Source: CANHCC01 sp040381555
Lineage (GTDB): Bacteria; Bacteroidota; Bacteroidia; J057; RFSG01
Assembly (NCBI GenBank): GCA_040381555.1
Contig: JBEIHC010000062.1
Location: 1-16,602 of the forward strand
DNA length: 16,602 nt
Direction of reading: 5' to 3'
The notes under the pieces were generated by a model. The model was not told the DNA's origin, searched no databases, and saw only the letters and a program-made list of their open reading frames with translations. Below, piece after piece: positions 7,133 through 13,600 of the stretch; positions within the stretch are counted from its first letter, which is position 1, and each line of letters starts with the position of its first letter. The position numbers and the translations under genes are program-made.

Positions 7133-7149
7133 GCTGCTGCACCCTATAA
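7116..7149 (-). terminator. Candidate terminator spanning both convergent stops
   Basis: TTATAGG (7127-7133) and CCTATAA (7143-7149) form a 7-bp inverted repeat around a 9-base loop. Read on the minus strand it is followed by ATATTTTTTT, giving a U-rich tail for the HD-gene transcript. The TAG stops of both convergent genes (7130-7132 plus, 7146-7144 minus) lie within the two arms. The stem is AT-rich and therefore weak. Confidence 0.4.
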
Positions 7150-8286
7150 CACAATATGCTCCAGGTCGTGAAAGGCGAAGGGATGGGGATTCATAAAATG
7201 AAAATCTGGAATACTATTGTCTTTTAACCCTTTGGGATACTCGGAAATATTCGGAATTAAGGATTGAGATTCCACATAAGATACTTTCGGAATGAATCTT
7301 TGCCGCCGACAAATCTCGGTTATTCTTGTCCATAAAGGTTCTGTGTGCAGGTCACCTTCCAAAATCATTTCTGGATAGTGACCTTTTAACACACTCAGAT
7401 GCCAAGCCAATTCTGAGCACCTTCTATCCAAAGAAAAATTGTCTGTTTCCTGATTATCTAGATTAAAATCGCTGAGTTTGATTACTGGAACATTCGGTTT
7501 GAGTTGAGCCCAATCCAATTCTGTTTTCATACCGGGCTGAACCCAGGAGAAATGCACCGTATTCCGATAGGGAATAAGGGAAGCATCCGGATTAGCATGT
7601 AGTAATTTCTGAGTAAGAATAAAATCTCGATTTCGAAGTGCGTACCAAAATGCATCCTTGTGTAATTCGCTCAAACTAGAAAACTGATTTACTCTTTCTG
7701 AGAAACTACCGTGATGATATCGAATTTGTGGCTCTACCTTTCGGGCAAAATCATCAATCAATCTGACAGAGGCTTCTTGATTTTCACAAATACGACCATT
7801 AAAATCGAATTGGGCAAAAAGAGCGAGCAATCTTAAATCCGTTTTATAAGAAAGGTGAATATACTCTTCTATGGGGCGACCTTCACTACCCCATCTAAAG
7901 GGTATATGATGCCAACGAACGATATCCAGAACTTTGCGTCGTTCATTGGGAGAGAGGTTTGAGTGATTAAGTAATTCAGATCGAGCGATGTGAACACCGG
8001 CATACTCATGTCCTGCGGCGGTAATTCTTCCGGACTCCTCTCGAGTAACCATTGGCTTTCCTACATCGTGTATAATGCAAGCCCAATAGAGAATTCGTTC
8101 TTCCTCTGGACTAAGAGATAAGGCGTTCTTTCTAAGATAAAACTCAGATAAGACTAATTCAGTATGAGCCCAAACATCCCCTTCGGCATGGTATCGAGGA
8201 TTTTGCGGGCATGCCTGCATAACTTGTTTTAGTGTCGCGGAAAGAGGAATCTCTGTTCCGGAAGGAGGAATATTATTCTGCTCCAT
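7144..8286 (-). CDS. HD-domain phosphohydrolase with degenerate kinase-like C-terminal half
   Basis: A 380-residue cytoplasmic protein. The N-terminal half is an HD domain of the kind seen in tRNA nucleotidyltransferases and in HD-AAA (polynucleotide-kinase-like) proteins: CPQNPRYHAEGDVWAHT (His41), IIHDVGKP (His73-Asp74), GRITAAGHEYAG (His93), WHHIPF (126-127) and a later FDFNGRI (Asp161), enough for a metal site. From about residue 242 the sequence follows the layout of the kinase half of such HD-AAA proteins (hydrophobic strand, PG loop, VPVIKLSDF strand, later IPKVSYVES strand). However, the P-loop reads VQPGMKT (249-255) instead of GxPGSGKxT, so ATP binding is doubtful. The hydrolase half may act on a nucleotide or RNA end; the substrate is unknown. 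Its ATG overlaps the upstream gene by 14 bp. The kinase comparison is from memory, not a search. Confidence 0.78.
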   Translation of the reverse strand: MEQNNIPPSGTEIPLSATLKQVMQACPQNPRYHAEGDVWAHTELVLSEFYLRKNALSLSPEEERILYWACIIHDVGKPMVTREESGRITAAGHEYAGVHIARSELLNHSNLSPNERRKVLDIVRWHHIPFRWGSEGRPIEEYIHLSYKTDLRLLALFAQFDFNGRICENQEASVRLIDDFARKVEPQIRYHHGSFSERVNQFSSLSELHKDAFWYALRNRDFILTQKLLHANPDASLIPYRNTVHFSWVQPGMKTELDWAQLKPNVPVIKLSDFNLDNQETDNFSLDRRCSELAWHLSVLKGHYPEMILEGDLHTEPLWTRITEICRRQRFIPKVSYVESQSLIPNISEYPKGLKDNSIPDFHFMNPHPFAFHDLEHIVL

Positions 8287-8836
8287 AAAAGATTCGCTTT
8301 AATATAGTCTGAATAGAAGTATGATATCCAGGATAATTGTCAGGATTCAAATAAGTACCATCGGGCATTCGAAACCAAGCCTTCAATACAGTAAATCCAG
8401 GCTCATAAGGCTCCACAATCCAGCCGGAGCGAACCTTAACCGGATGCAACTCAGGTAAAATTAAGGGGTCAACTCTAAGGGTGTCACTGAAATCGGCTAC
8501 ATATCCTCTACTATTTAAAAATGAAATGACTCGAGTCTGCATTTCTGACACACTCAATTCTGAAATAACTTGATATACTGAAATCTGTTTACCCTCTTCA
8601 TTCCAGGTAATGTTGTTGCCGCGAAAAGTTAAAGGTCTCTTACTGGGTGTAATTGGATATTTGACGGAGTCTGGCAAAAGTTTAAGTAGTCTTTCATTTT
8701 CTTTACGGCAGGATTCAAGTGTTTGTTGCAGCAATTGAATCAACTCTTGTTCGGCACTTTGACCTTGAGCCATTCCATTAAGGGCAGTAAATAATCCAAA
8801 ACTCCAAAGTAAAATCCGGATTAAGAAAGTCTTCAT
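8273..8836 (-). CDS. Exported protein of unknown function
   Basis: A 187-residue protein I do not recognise. Residues 1-23 form a signal peptide (MKTFLIRILLW, hydrophobic core, MAQ). Next comes a probable short coiled coil, rich in Glu, Gln and Leu (about 27-55, containing one Cys). The rest mixes strands and helices, including TFRGNNITWNEEGKQISVYQ and a C-terminal NPDNYPGYHTSIQTILKRIF. No catalytic or metal-binding pattern is evident. The gene is locked into an operon: its ATG directly follows the TAA of the aldo/keto reductase gene, and its end overlaps the HD gene by 14 bp. The coupling suggests co-expression, but an exported protein between two cytoplasmic enzymes gives no obvious common pathway. 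Confidence 0.72.
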   Translation of the reverse strand: MKTFLIRILLWSFGLFTALNGMAQGQSAEQELIQLLQQTLESCRKENERLLKLLPDSVKYPITPSKRPLTFRGNNITWNEEGKQISVYQVISELSVSEMQTRVISFLNSRGYVADFSDTLRVDPLILPELHPVKVRSGWIVEPYEPGFTVLKAWFRMPDGTYLNPDNYPGYHTSIQTILKRIFYGAE

Positions 8837-9850
8837 TTAATAACCTCCTTCCCGAATTCCATAGCCAATTCTTTTACCCGTATATTGGTCTATAGGTGCA
8901 TTATCAAGAATCATATCGACCCGATTCCAGATTTCATCGGACAAATGAATACTTGCAGCAGAGGTATTTTCCTGAACCTGGGAATATTTGCTATAACCAG
9001 TAATTACAGCAGTGATGGCAGGTAGGCGCAAACACCAAGCAAGAGCGAGCGAGGTAAGGCTCATGCCCACTTCTGCACTCAGAATTTTGAGTTGTTCCAA
9101 CTTAGCAAAAGTATCTTCGTTCATTCGTTTTATAGGAAAAGATTTCCCTAAAACTGGATCTGCGGCTCTGCTTCCTTCAGGCAGCTTATCTGCACGAGTA
9201 TATTTGCCGGTCAGCAAACCTTGAGAAAGGGGACTATAACAAATCACGCCTAAACCTTCCGATTCACATACTTTCAGAACAGAATGTTCCAAAGAGCGAT
9301 TCAGCATATTATAAATAGGTTGATTGGAAACAGGCTTTATCCAACGATGTTGTTCACATAAACGAACCGCATTAGTAATCTGAACAGCACTCCACTGACT
9401 CACTCCCCAATACCGAATTTTCCCCTGACGGACCAAAATATCCATCGTTTCCAACAACTCAGTCAAGGGAGTATTGTCGTCGTATCTATGACATTGATAC
9501 AAATCTATATGATCTGTCTGAAGTCTTTGCAAAGAAGCATCACAGGCATTCATCACATGCCGGCGTGAGAGGCCTTGGCTTAAAGGGCTTGCTGACATTT
9601 GGCCAAAGACTTTCGTACCGATGACCAATTGACTTCGCCCTACCTCCTGAATAAAGCGTCCAACACTAAGCTCCGCCCCGCCCCGATCATAGACATCCGC
9701 AGTGTCAATAAACCAAGCGCCACAATCAAATGCGGATTTTAATAACTGTAGCACCTCTCGTTCTGATTTATCATAGCCGGCAGTTAGCCAGGTACCTGTG
9801 GCCACTACTGGAAGTTGCAGACCTGAATTCCCACTGATTCGATACTCCAT
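8837..9850 (-). CDS. Aldo/keto reductase, NADPH-dependent
   Basis: A 337-residue cytoplasmic oxidoreductase with the aldo/keto reductase (beta/alpha)8 barrel. The catalytic tetrad is present: Asp49 and Tyr54 (FIDTADVYDRGGAE), Lys80 (VIGTKVFG) and His121 (HIDLYQCHRYD). The cofactor region near ICYSPLSQGLLTGKY and the late AITAVITGYSKYSQVQEN segment also fit. The overall pattern, including the late NAPIDQYTGKR segment, resembles the YghZ/Kv-beta-type branch, which reduces aldehydes or ketones with NADPH. The substrate is unknown. I chose the ATG at 9850 (MEYRISGNSGLQLP) because it begins at the first barrel strand; the frame stays open 20 codons further, to 9910, but those residues are hydrophobic and not family-like. 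It is first gene of the operon with the exported protein and the HD protein. Confidence 0.9.
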   Translation of the reverse strand: MEYRISGNSGLQLPVVATGTWLTAGYDKSEREVLQLLKSAFDCGAWFIDTADVYDRGGAELSVGRFIQEVGRSQLVIGTKVFGQMSASPLSQGLSRRHVMNACDASLQRLQTDHIDLYQCHRYDDNTPLTELLETMDILVRQGKIRYWGVSQWSAVQITNAVRLCEQHRWIKPVSNQPIYNMLNRSLEHSVLKVCESEGLGVICYSPLSQGLLTGKYTRADKLPEGSRAADPVLGKSFPIKRMNEDTFAKLEQLKILSAEVGMSLTSLALAWCLRLPAITAVITGYSKYSQVQENTSAASIHLSDEIWNRVDMILDNAPIDQYTGKRIGYGIREGGY

Positions 9851-10610
9851 AAGTTCTAATTTGAATGATATAAAAGTACAAATTATACTCAACATGGATA
9901 GAAAGGACATAAAACATAATGGCTAAGTATCGTGCAAGAAACGCACAAACTAACCTGATTGAATCATTGGACCTATGGGGACCTATGGGGAACTATGAAG
10001 CAATTCATCTTACCAAAACCTACCTTTAAACAGCATGATAAAAACCTACCCAACAGAACGAATCATTCCTGAAAGAACATTAAAATCAAACTAAGCCTTT
10101 ATGGAAAATCTAAGCTTACTTCTTGAATGTATCCCAAAGCAGCCTGTAAAAAAAGAAGAGAAAGATCTCTGAAAGCATTATAAACAGTGGGATTCAGGCT
10201 AACTGTTGAAATGCGTGAGAAACGGAAAGAGTAAGATGAGTTCTATTAGAGTGATGGGAAAAGATTAAAGGAAGATGCGAAGACAAAGAGAATTATCTCG
10301 ACAAATAATTTAGAATTGTGAGTACAGAAAATACCAGAACCAGCAGAATATCAATCATTTTTGGGGAATCGAAAAAAGAGGCGATTACATCGTTTGGTGG
10401 AAAAACCCAATGATTATAAATATATTTATTATTGGAAGTATTGGAATATAATCTTTGAAACTCTTTATTCATGGTAGTTTTCATCCATTGCACAATTATA
10501 GACCTAATGCGTTCATATTTTTTAACACTTGTGGAAAAGTAGAGTTCGCTAAGGTGGAATAACCTTCTAATTTAGTGTTTGTCAATTGCAACCATTAACA
10601 TTCTTAAACA
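9851..10610. other. 760-bp stretch without a convincing gene
   Basis: No frame here has a recognisable product. A 66-codon minus-strand frame (10493-10293) ends in a hydrophobic stretch (MIDILLVLVFSVLTILNYL) and could be a tiny membrane protein, but no good start signal or known family supports it. Minor repeats are ACCTATGGGG twice in tandem (9971-9990) and AAAACCTACC at 10015-10024 and 10041-10050. The middle part (about 10080-10300) is purine-rich with short broken frames, as expected of decayed or noncoding DNA. The last 100 bp must contain the promoter of the H1-like gene; TAGTGTTTG (10573-10581) is a near match to the -7 box with one extra base. Confidence 0.6.
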
Positions 10611-10865
10611 ATGGCAAAAGTTACAAAGTCAGTAAGCAAAGCAGCAGCTAAGAAAGCTCCTGCAAAAAAGGCAGCCGCTAAGAAGGCTCCAGCAAAAAAA
10701 GCAGCCGCTAAAAAGGCTCCTGCTAAAAAAGCAGCCGCTAAAAAAGCTCCTGCTAAAAAAGCAGCCGCTAAAAAAGCTCCTGCTAAAAAAGCAGCCGCCA
10801 AAAAAGCTCCTGCCAAAAAAGCAGCCGCTAAAAAAGCTCCTGCTAAAAAAGGCGGAAAGAAGTAA
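10611..10865 (+). CDS. Histone-H1-like Lys/Ala/Pro repeat DNA-binding protein
   Basis: An 84-residue, extremely basic protein. A 10-residue head (MAKVTKSVSK) is followed by exactly seven copies of the decapeptide AAAKKAPAKK (coding 10641-10850) and a GGKK tail. Similar Lys/Ala/Pro-rich tails occur in eukaryotic histone H1 and in bacterial H1-like proteins (Hc1/Hc2 of Chlamydia, AlgP of Pseudomonas), which bind and condense DNA. A nucleoid role is thus likely, though there is no globular domain. The gene stands alone, with its own strong terminator just downstream. The DNA is a 30-bp tandem repeat with several A6 runs, so copy number and frame could change by slippage. The antisense frame (Ala/Phe/Gly repeats) is a shadow of the repeats. 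Confidence 0.85.
   Translation: MAKVTKSVSKAAAKKAPAKKAAAKKAPAKKAAAKKAPAKKAAAKKAPAKKAAAKKAPAKKAAAKKAPAKKAAAKKAPAKKGGKK
10641..10850 (+). repeat. 30-bp coding tandem repeat, seven units
   Basis: Seven in-frame 30-bp units each encode AAAKKAPAKK. The middle and late units are almost identical at the nucleotide level, differing mainly at Ala and Lys third positions, while the first two units show more AAG/AAA and GCA/GCT variation. This suggests recent expansion of the later units. Confidence 0.9.
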
Positions 10866-10883
10866 TTCTTCTCCTAACTTAGG

Positions 10884-10919
10884 AAACCGTCCGATGCATA
10901 AGTGTCGGACGGTTTTTTT
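10884..10919 (+). terminator. Rho-independent terminator of the H1-like gene
   Basis: AAACCGTCCGA (10884-10894) pairs perfectly with TCGGACGGTTT (10905-10915) around a 10-base loop, and T continues to 10919. It starts 19 bp after the stop codon. An 11-bp GC-rich stem and T tract make this one of the clearest regulatory sites in the window. Confidence 0.9.
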
Positions 10920-11060
10920 ATTTAATACAGTTCTATAAAGGTAAGCTCTCTTCCATTTTCAAAATAGTTGTTATAAAAAACAGGCCCATCTCACGAAGGG
11001 GGATTCAAATCCAACTATAGATTCTGAAAATGCCCTTTAGTCTTGAGATATTTTATTTTT

Positions 11061-11089
11061 ACTATCCATTTATTCAACTATCCATTTAT
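11061..11089. repeat. Direct repeat of ACTATCCATTTAT
   Basis: The 13-mer ACTATCCATTTAT occurs at 11061-11073 and again at 11077-11089, so the repeat period is 16 bp with three bases between copies. It lies about 65-95 bp upstream of the first cyclophilin start. Such direct repeats can be activator sites, but a simple local duplication is as likely. The remainder of 10920-11154 shows nothing else beyond the candidate -7 box. Confidence 0.55.
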
Positions 11090-11142
11090 GAACTTTTGAA
11101 TGGAATAGGCCCATAGAAACAGACACTCTTTAATAAATACTG

Positions 11143-11150
11143 TATCTTTG
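11143..11150 (+). promoter_or_regulatory. Candidate -7 box (TATCTTTG) for the cyclophilin pair
   Basis: TATCTTTG matches TAnnTTTG exactly and ends 4 bp before the ATG at 11155. If used, transcription would start at or next to the start codon, giving a leaderless message. No -33 TTG lies at the expected distance, so it may instead be a chance match and the real promoter lie further upstream. Confidence 0.4.
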
Positions 11151-11154
11151 AAGT

Positions 11155-11988
11155 ATGATAGTTAGAACCATACTCTCCTTGGCCTTTCTATGCCTGATAC
11201 TAGTGATTCCAGGCTGTGGCCCCTCTGCCGAAAAAGGCACCGTTATCATCACCACCGAACATGGAGAAATCCATTTGAAACTGTATGATGAAACACCCCA
11301 ACACCGGGACAATTTCCTGAAGCTTGCGAAAGAAGGATTCTATGATGGATTATTATTCCACCGGATTATTGATGGATTTATGATTCAGGGAGGAGATCCT
11401 GATTCAAAAGATGCCACCCCGGAAAAAGTATTAGGTAATGGTGGACCAGGGTATGAACTACCCGCTGAAATCGTTCCTGGTAAATTTCATAAAAGAGGAG
11501 CATTAGCCGCTGCTCGTTTAGGCGATGACATGAACCCAGAGAAAAAATCTTCCGGATCACAATTTTATATCGTTCATGGAAAACCTTTCTCCAAAGAAGA
11601 AATGGATCAGATGAAAGAACAAAAGGTCTATCAGAAACTACAACAGCTTCAGAGAGACTTTATCAATCGCCCTGAAAACAGCTGGTATACGCAATTGGAC
11701 TTTGAGGGATTGCAAAAGAGAAATCCTGATTCATTAAAGCTGGTAAGTGAAGGATTGCAGAAAAAATTTCAGGAAGAATTTCCAACTCCTCCAACATTTG
11801 AATTTAGTCCTGAACAAATGGAGATGTACACCACAGTTGGAGGCGCTCCATTCCTAGATGGAGAATACACCGTTTTTGGAGAAGTCATAAAAGGCATGGA
11901 AGTTGTAGATAAAATTGCCAAAGAAGCCAAAGATCAGGCTGACCGTCCTACTAAAAACATTTCGTTCACAGTCAAAATCGTAGAATAA
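11155..11988 (+). CDS. Cyclophilin-type peptidyl-prolyl isomerase, lipoprotein
   Basis: A 277-residue predicted lipoprotein isomerase that would speed proline cis/trans isomerisation in envelope proteins. The signal runs from MIVRT through a hydrophobic segment to VIPGC, with the lipidated Cys at residue 21. Cyclophilin landmarks are GEIHLKLYDETPQHRDNFL, GLLFHRIIDGFMIQGGDP (Phe68, catalytic Arg70, Gln78), GALAAAR and SSGSQFYI (132-139). The fold then breaks for an insert of about 85 residues (142-228, charged and probably helical) before resuming at GGAPFLDGEYTVFGEVI. The plain family is about 160-170 residues, so the insert explains most of the extra length. A second, closely related gene follows after 3 bp and is surely co-transcribed. 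Confidence 0.92.
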   Translation: MIVRTILSLAFLCLILVIPGCGPSAEKGTVIITTEHGEIHLKLYDETPQHRDNFLKLAKEGFYDGLLFHRIIDGFMIQGGDPDSKDATPEKVLGNGGPGYELPAEIVPGKFHKRGALAAARLGDDMNPEKKSSGSQFYIVHGKPFSKEEMDQMKEQKVYQKLQQLQRDFINRPENSWYTQLDFEGLQKRNPDSLKLVSEGLQKKFQEEFPTPPTFEFSPEQMEMYTTVGGAPFLDGEYTVFGEVIKGMEVVDKIAKEAKDQADRPTKNISFTVKIVE

Positions 11989-11991
11989 TTT

Positions 11992-12843
11992 ATGAAATCA
12001 ACTCTAATGAAAATTTCCCTATTGCTGGTATTATTAGTATCAGGTAGCATGCTTTTCGCCCAACAGAAGAAAGGCAGCGTTTGTGAGATTCAAACAGAAT
12101 TTGGGAATATTAAGGTGCTCCTTTATGATGAAACACCGCAGCACCGGGATAACTTCCTGAAACTTGCCGAATCCGGATTCTATAACGGTTGTACTTTCCA
12201 CCGAGTCATAAAAGAATTTATGATCCAAGGAGGAGACCCTAACTCTAAAAACCCAGAATATACAGGTCCTCTAGGCACCACAGGTCCAGGATATAATATT
12301 CCTGCTGAAATTGTAAAAAGTGCCTACCATAAAAAAGGAGCATTAGCTGCAGCGCGTCAGGGAGACCAGGCAAATCCGATGCGTGAATCCTCCGGATCTC
12401 AGTTTTACCTCTTACAAGGAAAAACCTACACTGATGGTGATTTGGATAAAGTAGAAGATCAAATTCGTCAAGATGAGCAAAGACAATTGGCGATGAAATT
12501 GCAAGGACCTTTCAGCGAACTGCCCGAAAATCAGTGGTTGAAAAAAATGGGCCAAGAAGACTTCCAAAAACTTCAGCAGGAATTTCCAGATTCGTTGCAA
12601 AAAGTAAACGAAAGATTCATGCGTTATATATCAGATGCCTATGCCAAGCAAAGCCCTTTTGAATATACAGAAGCTCAAAGAACCCAGTACAAAACGAAAG
12701 GGGGGACTCCCTTTTTGGACAACCAGTACACGGTATTTGGAGAAGTCATTGAAGGCTTGGAAATTATTGATAAGTTAGCCGTAGTAGAAACAGGAGAGGG
12801 CGATGTACCTAAAAAGCCTTTGAAGTTTAGTGTGAAAAAATAA
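11992..12843 (+). CDS. Cyclophilin-type peptidyl-prolyl isomerase, exported
   Basis: A 283-residue paralogue of the preceding gene, made by tandem duplication. It has an ordinary signal peptide (residues 1-23, ending LFA before QQKKG) and no lipobox, so it should be soluble in the periplasm. Shared landmarks are LLYDETPQHRDNFLKLAESG, FHRVIKEFMIQGGDPNSK (Phe69, catalytic Arg71, Gln79), GALAAAR, SSGSQFYLL (133-141) and GGTPFLDNQYTVFGEVIEG. A charged helical insert of about 90 residues (143-235) again lies between the last two; it is diverged from its partner's more than the catalytic parts are. Met6 is an alternative start that would also leave a good signal peptide. A strong hairpin terminator follows 18 bp after the stop. 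Confidence 0.92.
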   Translation: MKSTLMKISLLLVLLVSGSMLFAQQKKGSVCEIQTEFGNIKVLLYDETPQHRDNFLKLAESGFYNGCTFHRVIKEFMIQGGDPNSKNPEYTGPLGTTGPGYNIPAEIVKSAYHKKGALAAARQGDQANPMRESSGSQFYLLQGKTYTDGDLDKVEDQIRQDEQRQLAMKLQGPFSELPENQWLKKMGQEDFQKLQQEFPDSLQKVNERFMRYISDAYAKQSPFEYTEAQRTQYKTKGGTPFLDNQYTVFGEVIEGLEIIDKLAVVETGEGDVPKKPLKFSVKK

Positions 12844-12861
12844 TTGCTGAATTGATCCAAT

Positions 12862-12891
12862 AAAAAAGCCACTTTCCAGAGTGGCTTTTTT
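12862..12891 (+). terminator. Rho-independent terminator after cyclophilin pair
   Basis: AAAAAAGCCACT (12862-12873) pairs with AGTGGCTTTTTT (12880-12891) around a 6-base loop. A runs on one side and T runs on the other mean it could work in both directions, but its position just after the second cyclophilin stop makes the plus-strand role primary. Confidence 0.88.
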
Positions 12892-12900
12892 GTTTAGGGT

Positions 12901-12980
12901 AAGCGAAGCTTGGTGCAAGCGCAGCTTGGTGTAAGCGAAGTTTGGTGCAAGCGCAGCTTGGTGCAAGCGCAGCTTGGTGC
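12901..12980. repeat. 16-bp tandem repeat array, five units
   Basis: Five units start at 12901, 12917, 12933, 12949 and 12965. The common form is AAGCGCAGCTTGGTGC; others carry GAA for GCA, GTTT for GCTT, or a final T. A sixth begins with AAGCT (12981) and decays. Each unit holds a small inverted pair (CAAGC-GCA-GCTTG). The period is not a multiple of three and there are no unique spacers, so it is neither coding nor CRISPR. It sits exactly between the terminators of two convergent operons. Confidence 0.85.
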
Positions 12981-13000
12981 AAGCTGAAATAACGCTCATA

Positions 13001-13024
13001 AAAAAAGCCACCCCTATAGGTGGC
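13001..13024 (-). terminator. Rho-independent terminator of the rpsP-rimM operon
   Basis: On the minus strand GCCACC (13024-13019) pairs with GGTGGC (13012-13007) across a 6-base loop and is followed by T6 (13006-13001). It lies 25 bp after the rimM stop. Confidence 0.82.
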
Positions 13025-13049
13025 CATTACTTTATTTCTTTATGCTACC

Positions 13050-13598
13050 CTATTCATCTTTCGAATCTGTAGTATTCAGGTAAACCTCTAAAATTCCTTC
13101 TGGAAGAGTCAACTTTAAAATGTTCTCTTCCCGATTAATTTCCTCAATAAATGGTGCAGCTAATGGAATGAGAATTTCAGCCCCTTGATACTCTAAAACA
13201 GCCACTGCATTGGCTGGACTGGGAAAAACATCCAGTATAGTTCCTAAATCTCCTTCACGAGAATCAATAAGCTGCATTCCAACAAGTTCATAAGGATAAA
13301 ATTGTTTTCCTTTTCCGGAAGGTAAATCTGACCTTAACATAAATGCAGTGAATCCAATGATACTCTCCGCTGTTTCACGGGAGGTAGATTCCTTCAATGT
13401 AATGACCACAGATTCTTTATCATGCTCGCGAGAGGCCATGAGTAAAAAAGAAAACTGTTTATCCCCTTTTTGGAGATAAACAGTCTTACCTTTTAACTTG
13501 GGTACTAACCCAGCATATTCTGTATTGAGCCGAACTGCGCCATTTAACCCTTGCGCCCTGGATATATAACCCATAGGGAAGCGGTCTTCAGGCAACAT
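13050..13598 (-). CDS. rimM: Ribosome maturation factor RimM
   Basis: A 182-residue cytoplasmic assembly factor for the 30S subunit; RimM binds ribosomal protein S19 and helps mature the 16S rRNA head. The N-terminal domain shows FPMGYISRAQGLNGAVRL, matching the conserved GxIxxxHGLxGxVR region with Ala-Gln in place of the more usual His-Gly. A PRC-barrel C-terminal domain follows: FYPYELVGMQLID, then GDLGTILDVFPSPANAVAVL, and EILIPLAAPFIEEIN. The length fits the family. It starts 2 bp after the rpsP stop in the familiar rpsP-rimM order, which strengthens the call; no trmD or rplS follows here, as the operon ends in a terminator. Confidence 0.93.
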   Translation of the reverse strand: MLPEDRFPMGYISRAQGLNGAVRLNTEYAGLVPKLKGKTVYLQKGDKQFSFLLMASREHDKESVVITLKESTSRETAESIIGFTAFMLRSDLPSGKGKQFYPYELVGMQLIDSREGDLGTILDVFPSPANAVAVLEYQGAEILIPLAAPFIEEINREENILKLTLPEGILEVYLNTTDSKDE

Positions 13599-13600
13599 TG

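Noticed and set aside
10293..10493. 66-codon minus-strand frame with a hydrophobic C-terminus
   Set aside because: No recognisable family, no clear start signal, and AT-rich DNA easily gives hydrophobic frames; kept only as a possibility within the gap description.
10604..10816. Antisense Ala/Phe/Gly/Leu repeat protein
   Set aside because: It is the reverse reading of the Lys/Ala/Pro repeat gene, whose basic product, start and terminator make better sense.
12901..12980. CRISPR-like array
   Set aside because: Units follow each other directly with no unique spacers, the unit is 16 bp, and there are no cas genes.
12775..13027. Minus-strand frames across the 16-bp repeat (products with repeated KLRLHQAALAP)
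   Set aside because: Any frame through a 16-bp array reads as repeats; these frames also cross two terminators and the end of a cyclophilin gene, and have no start signals.
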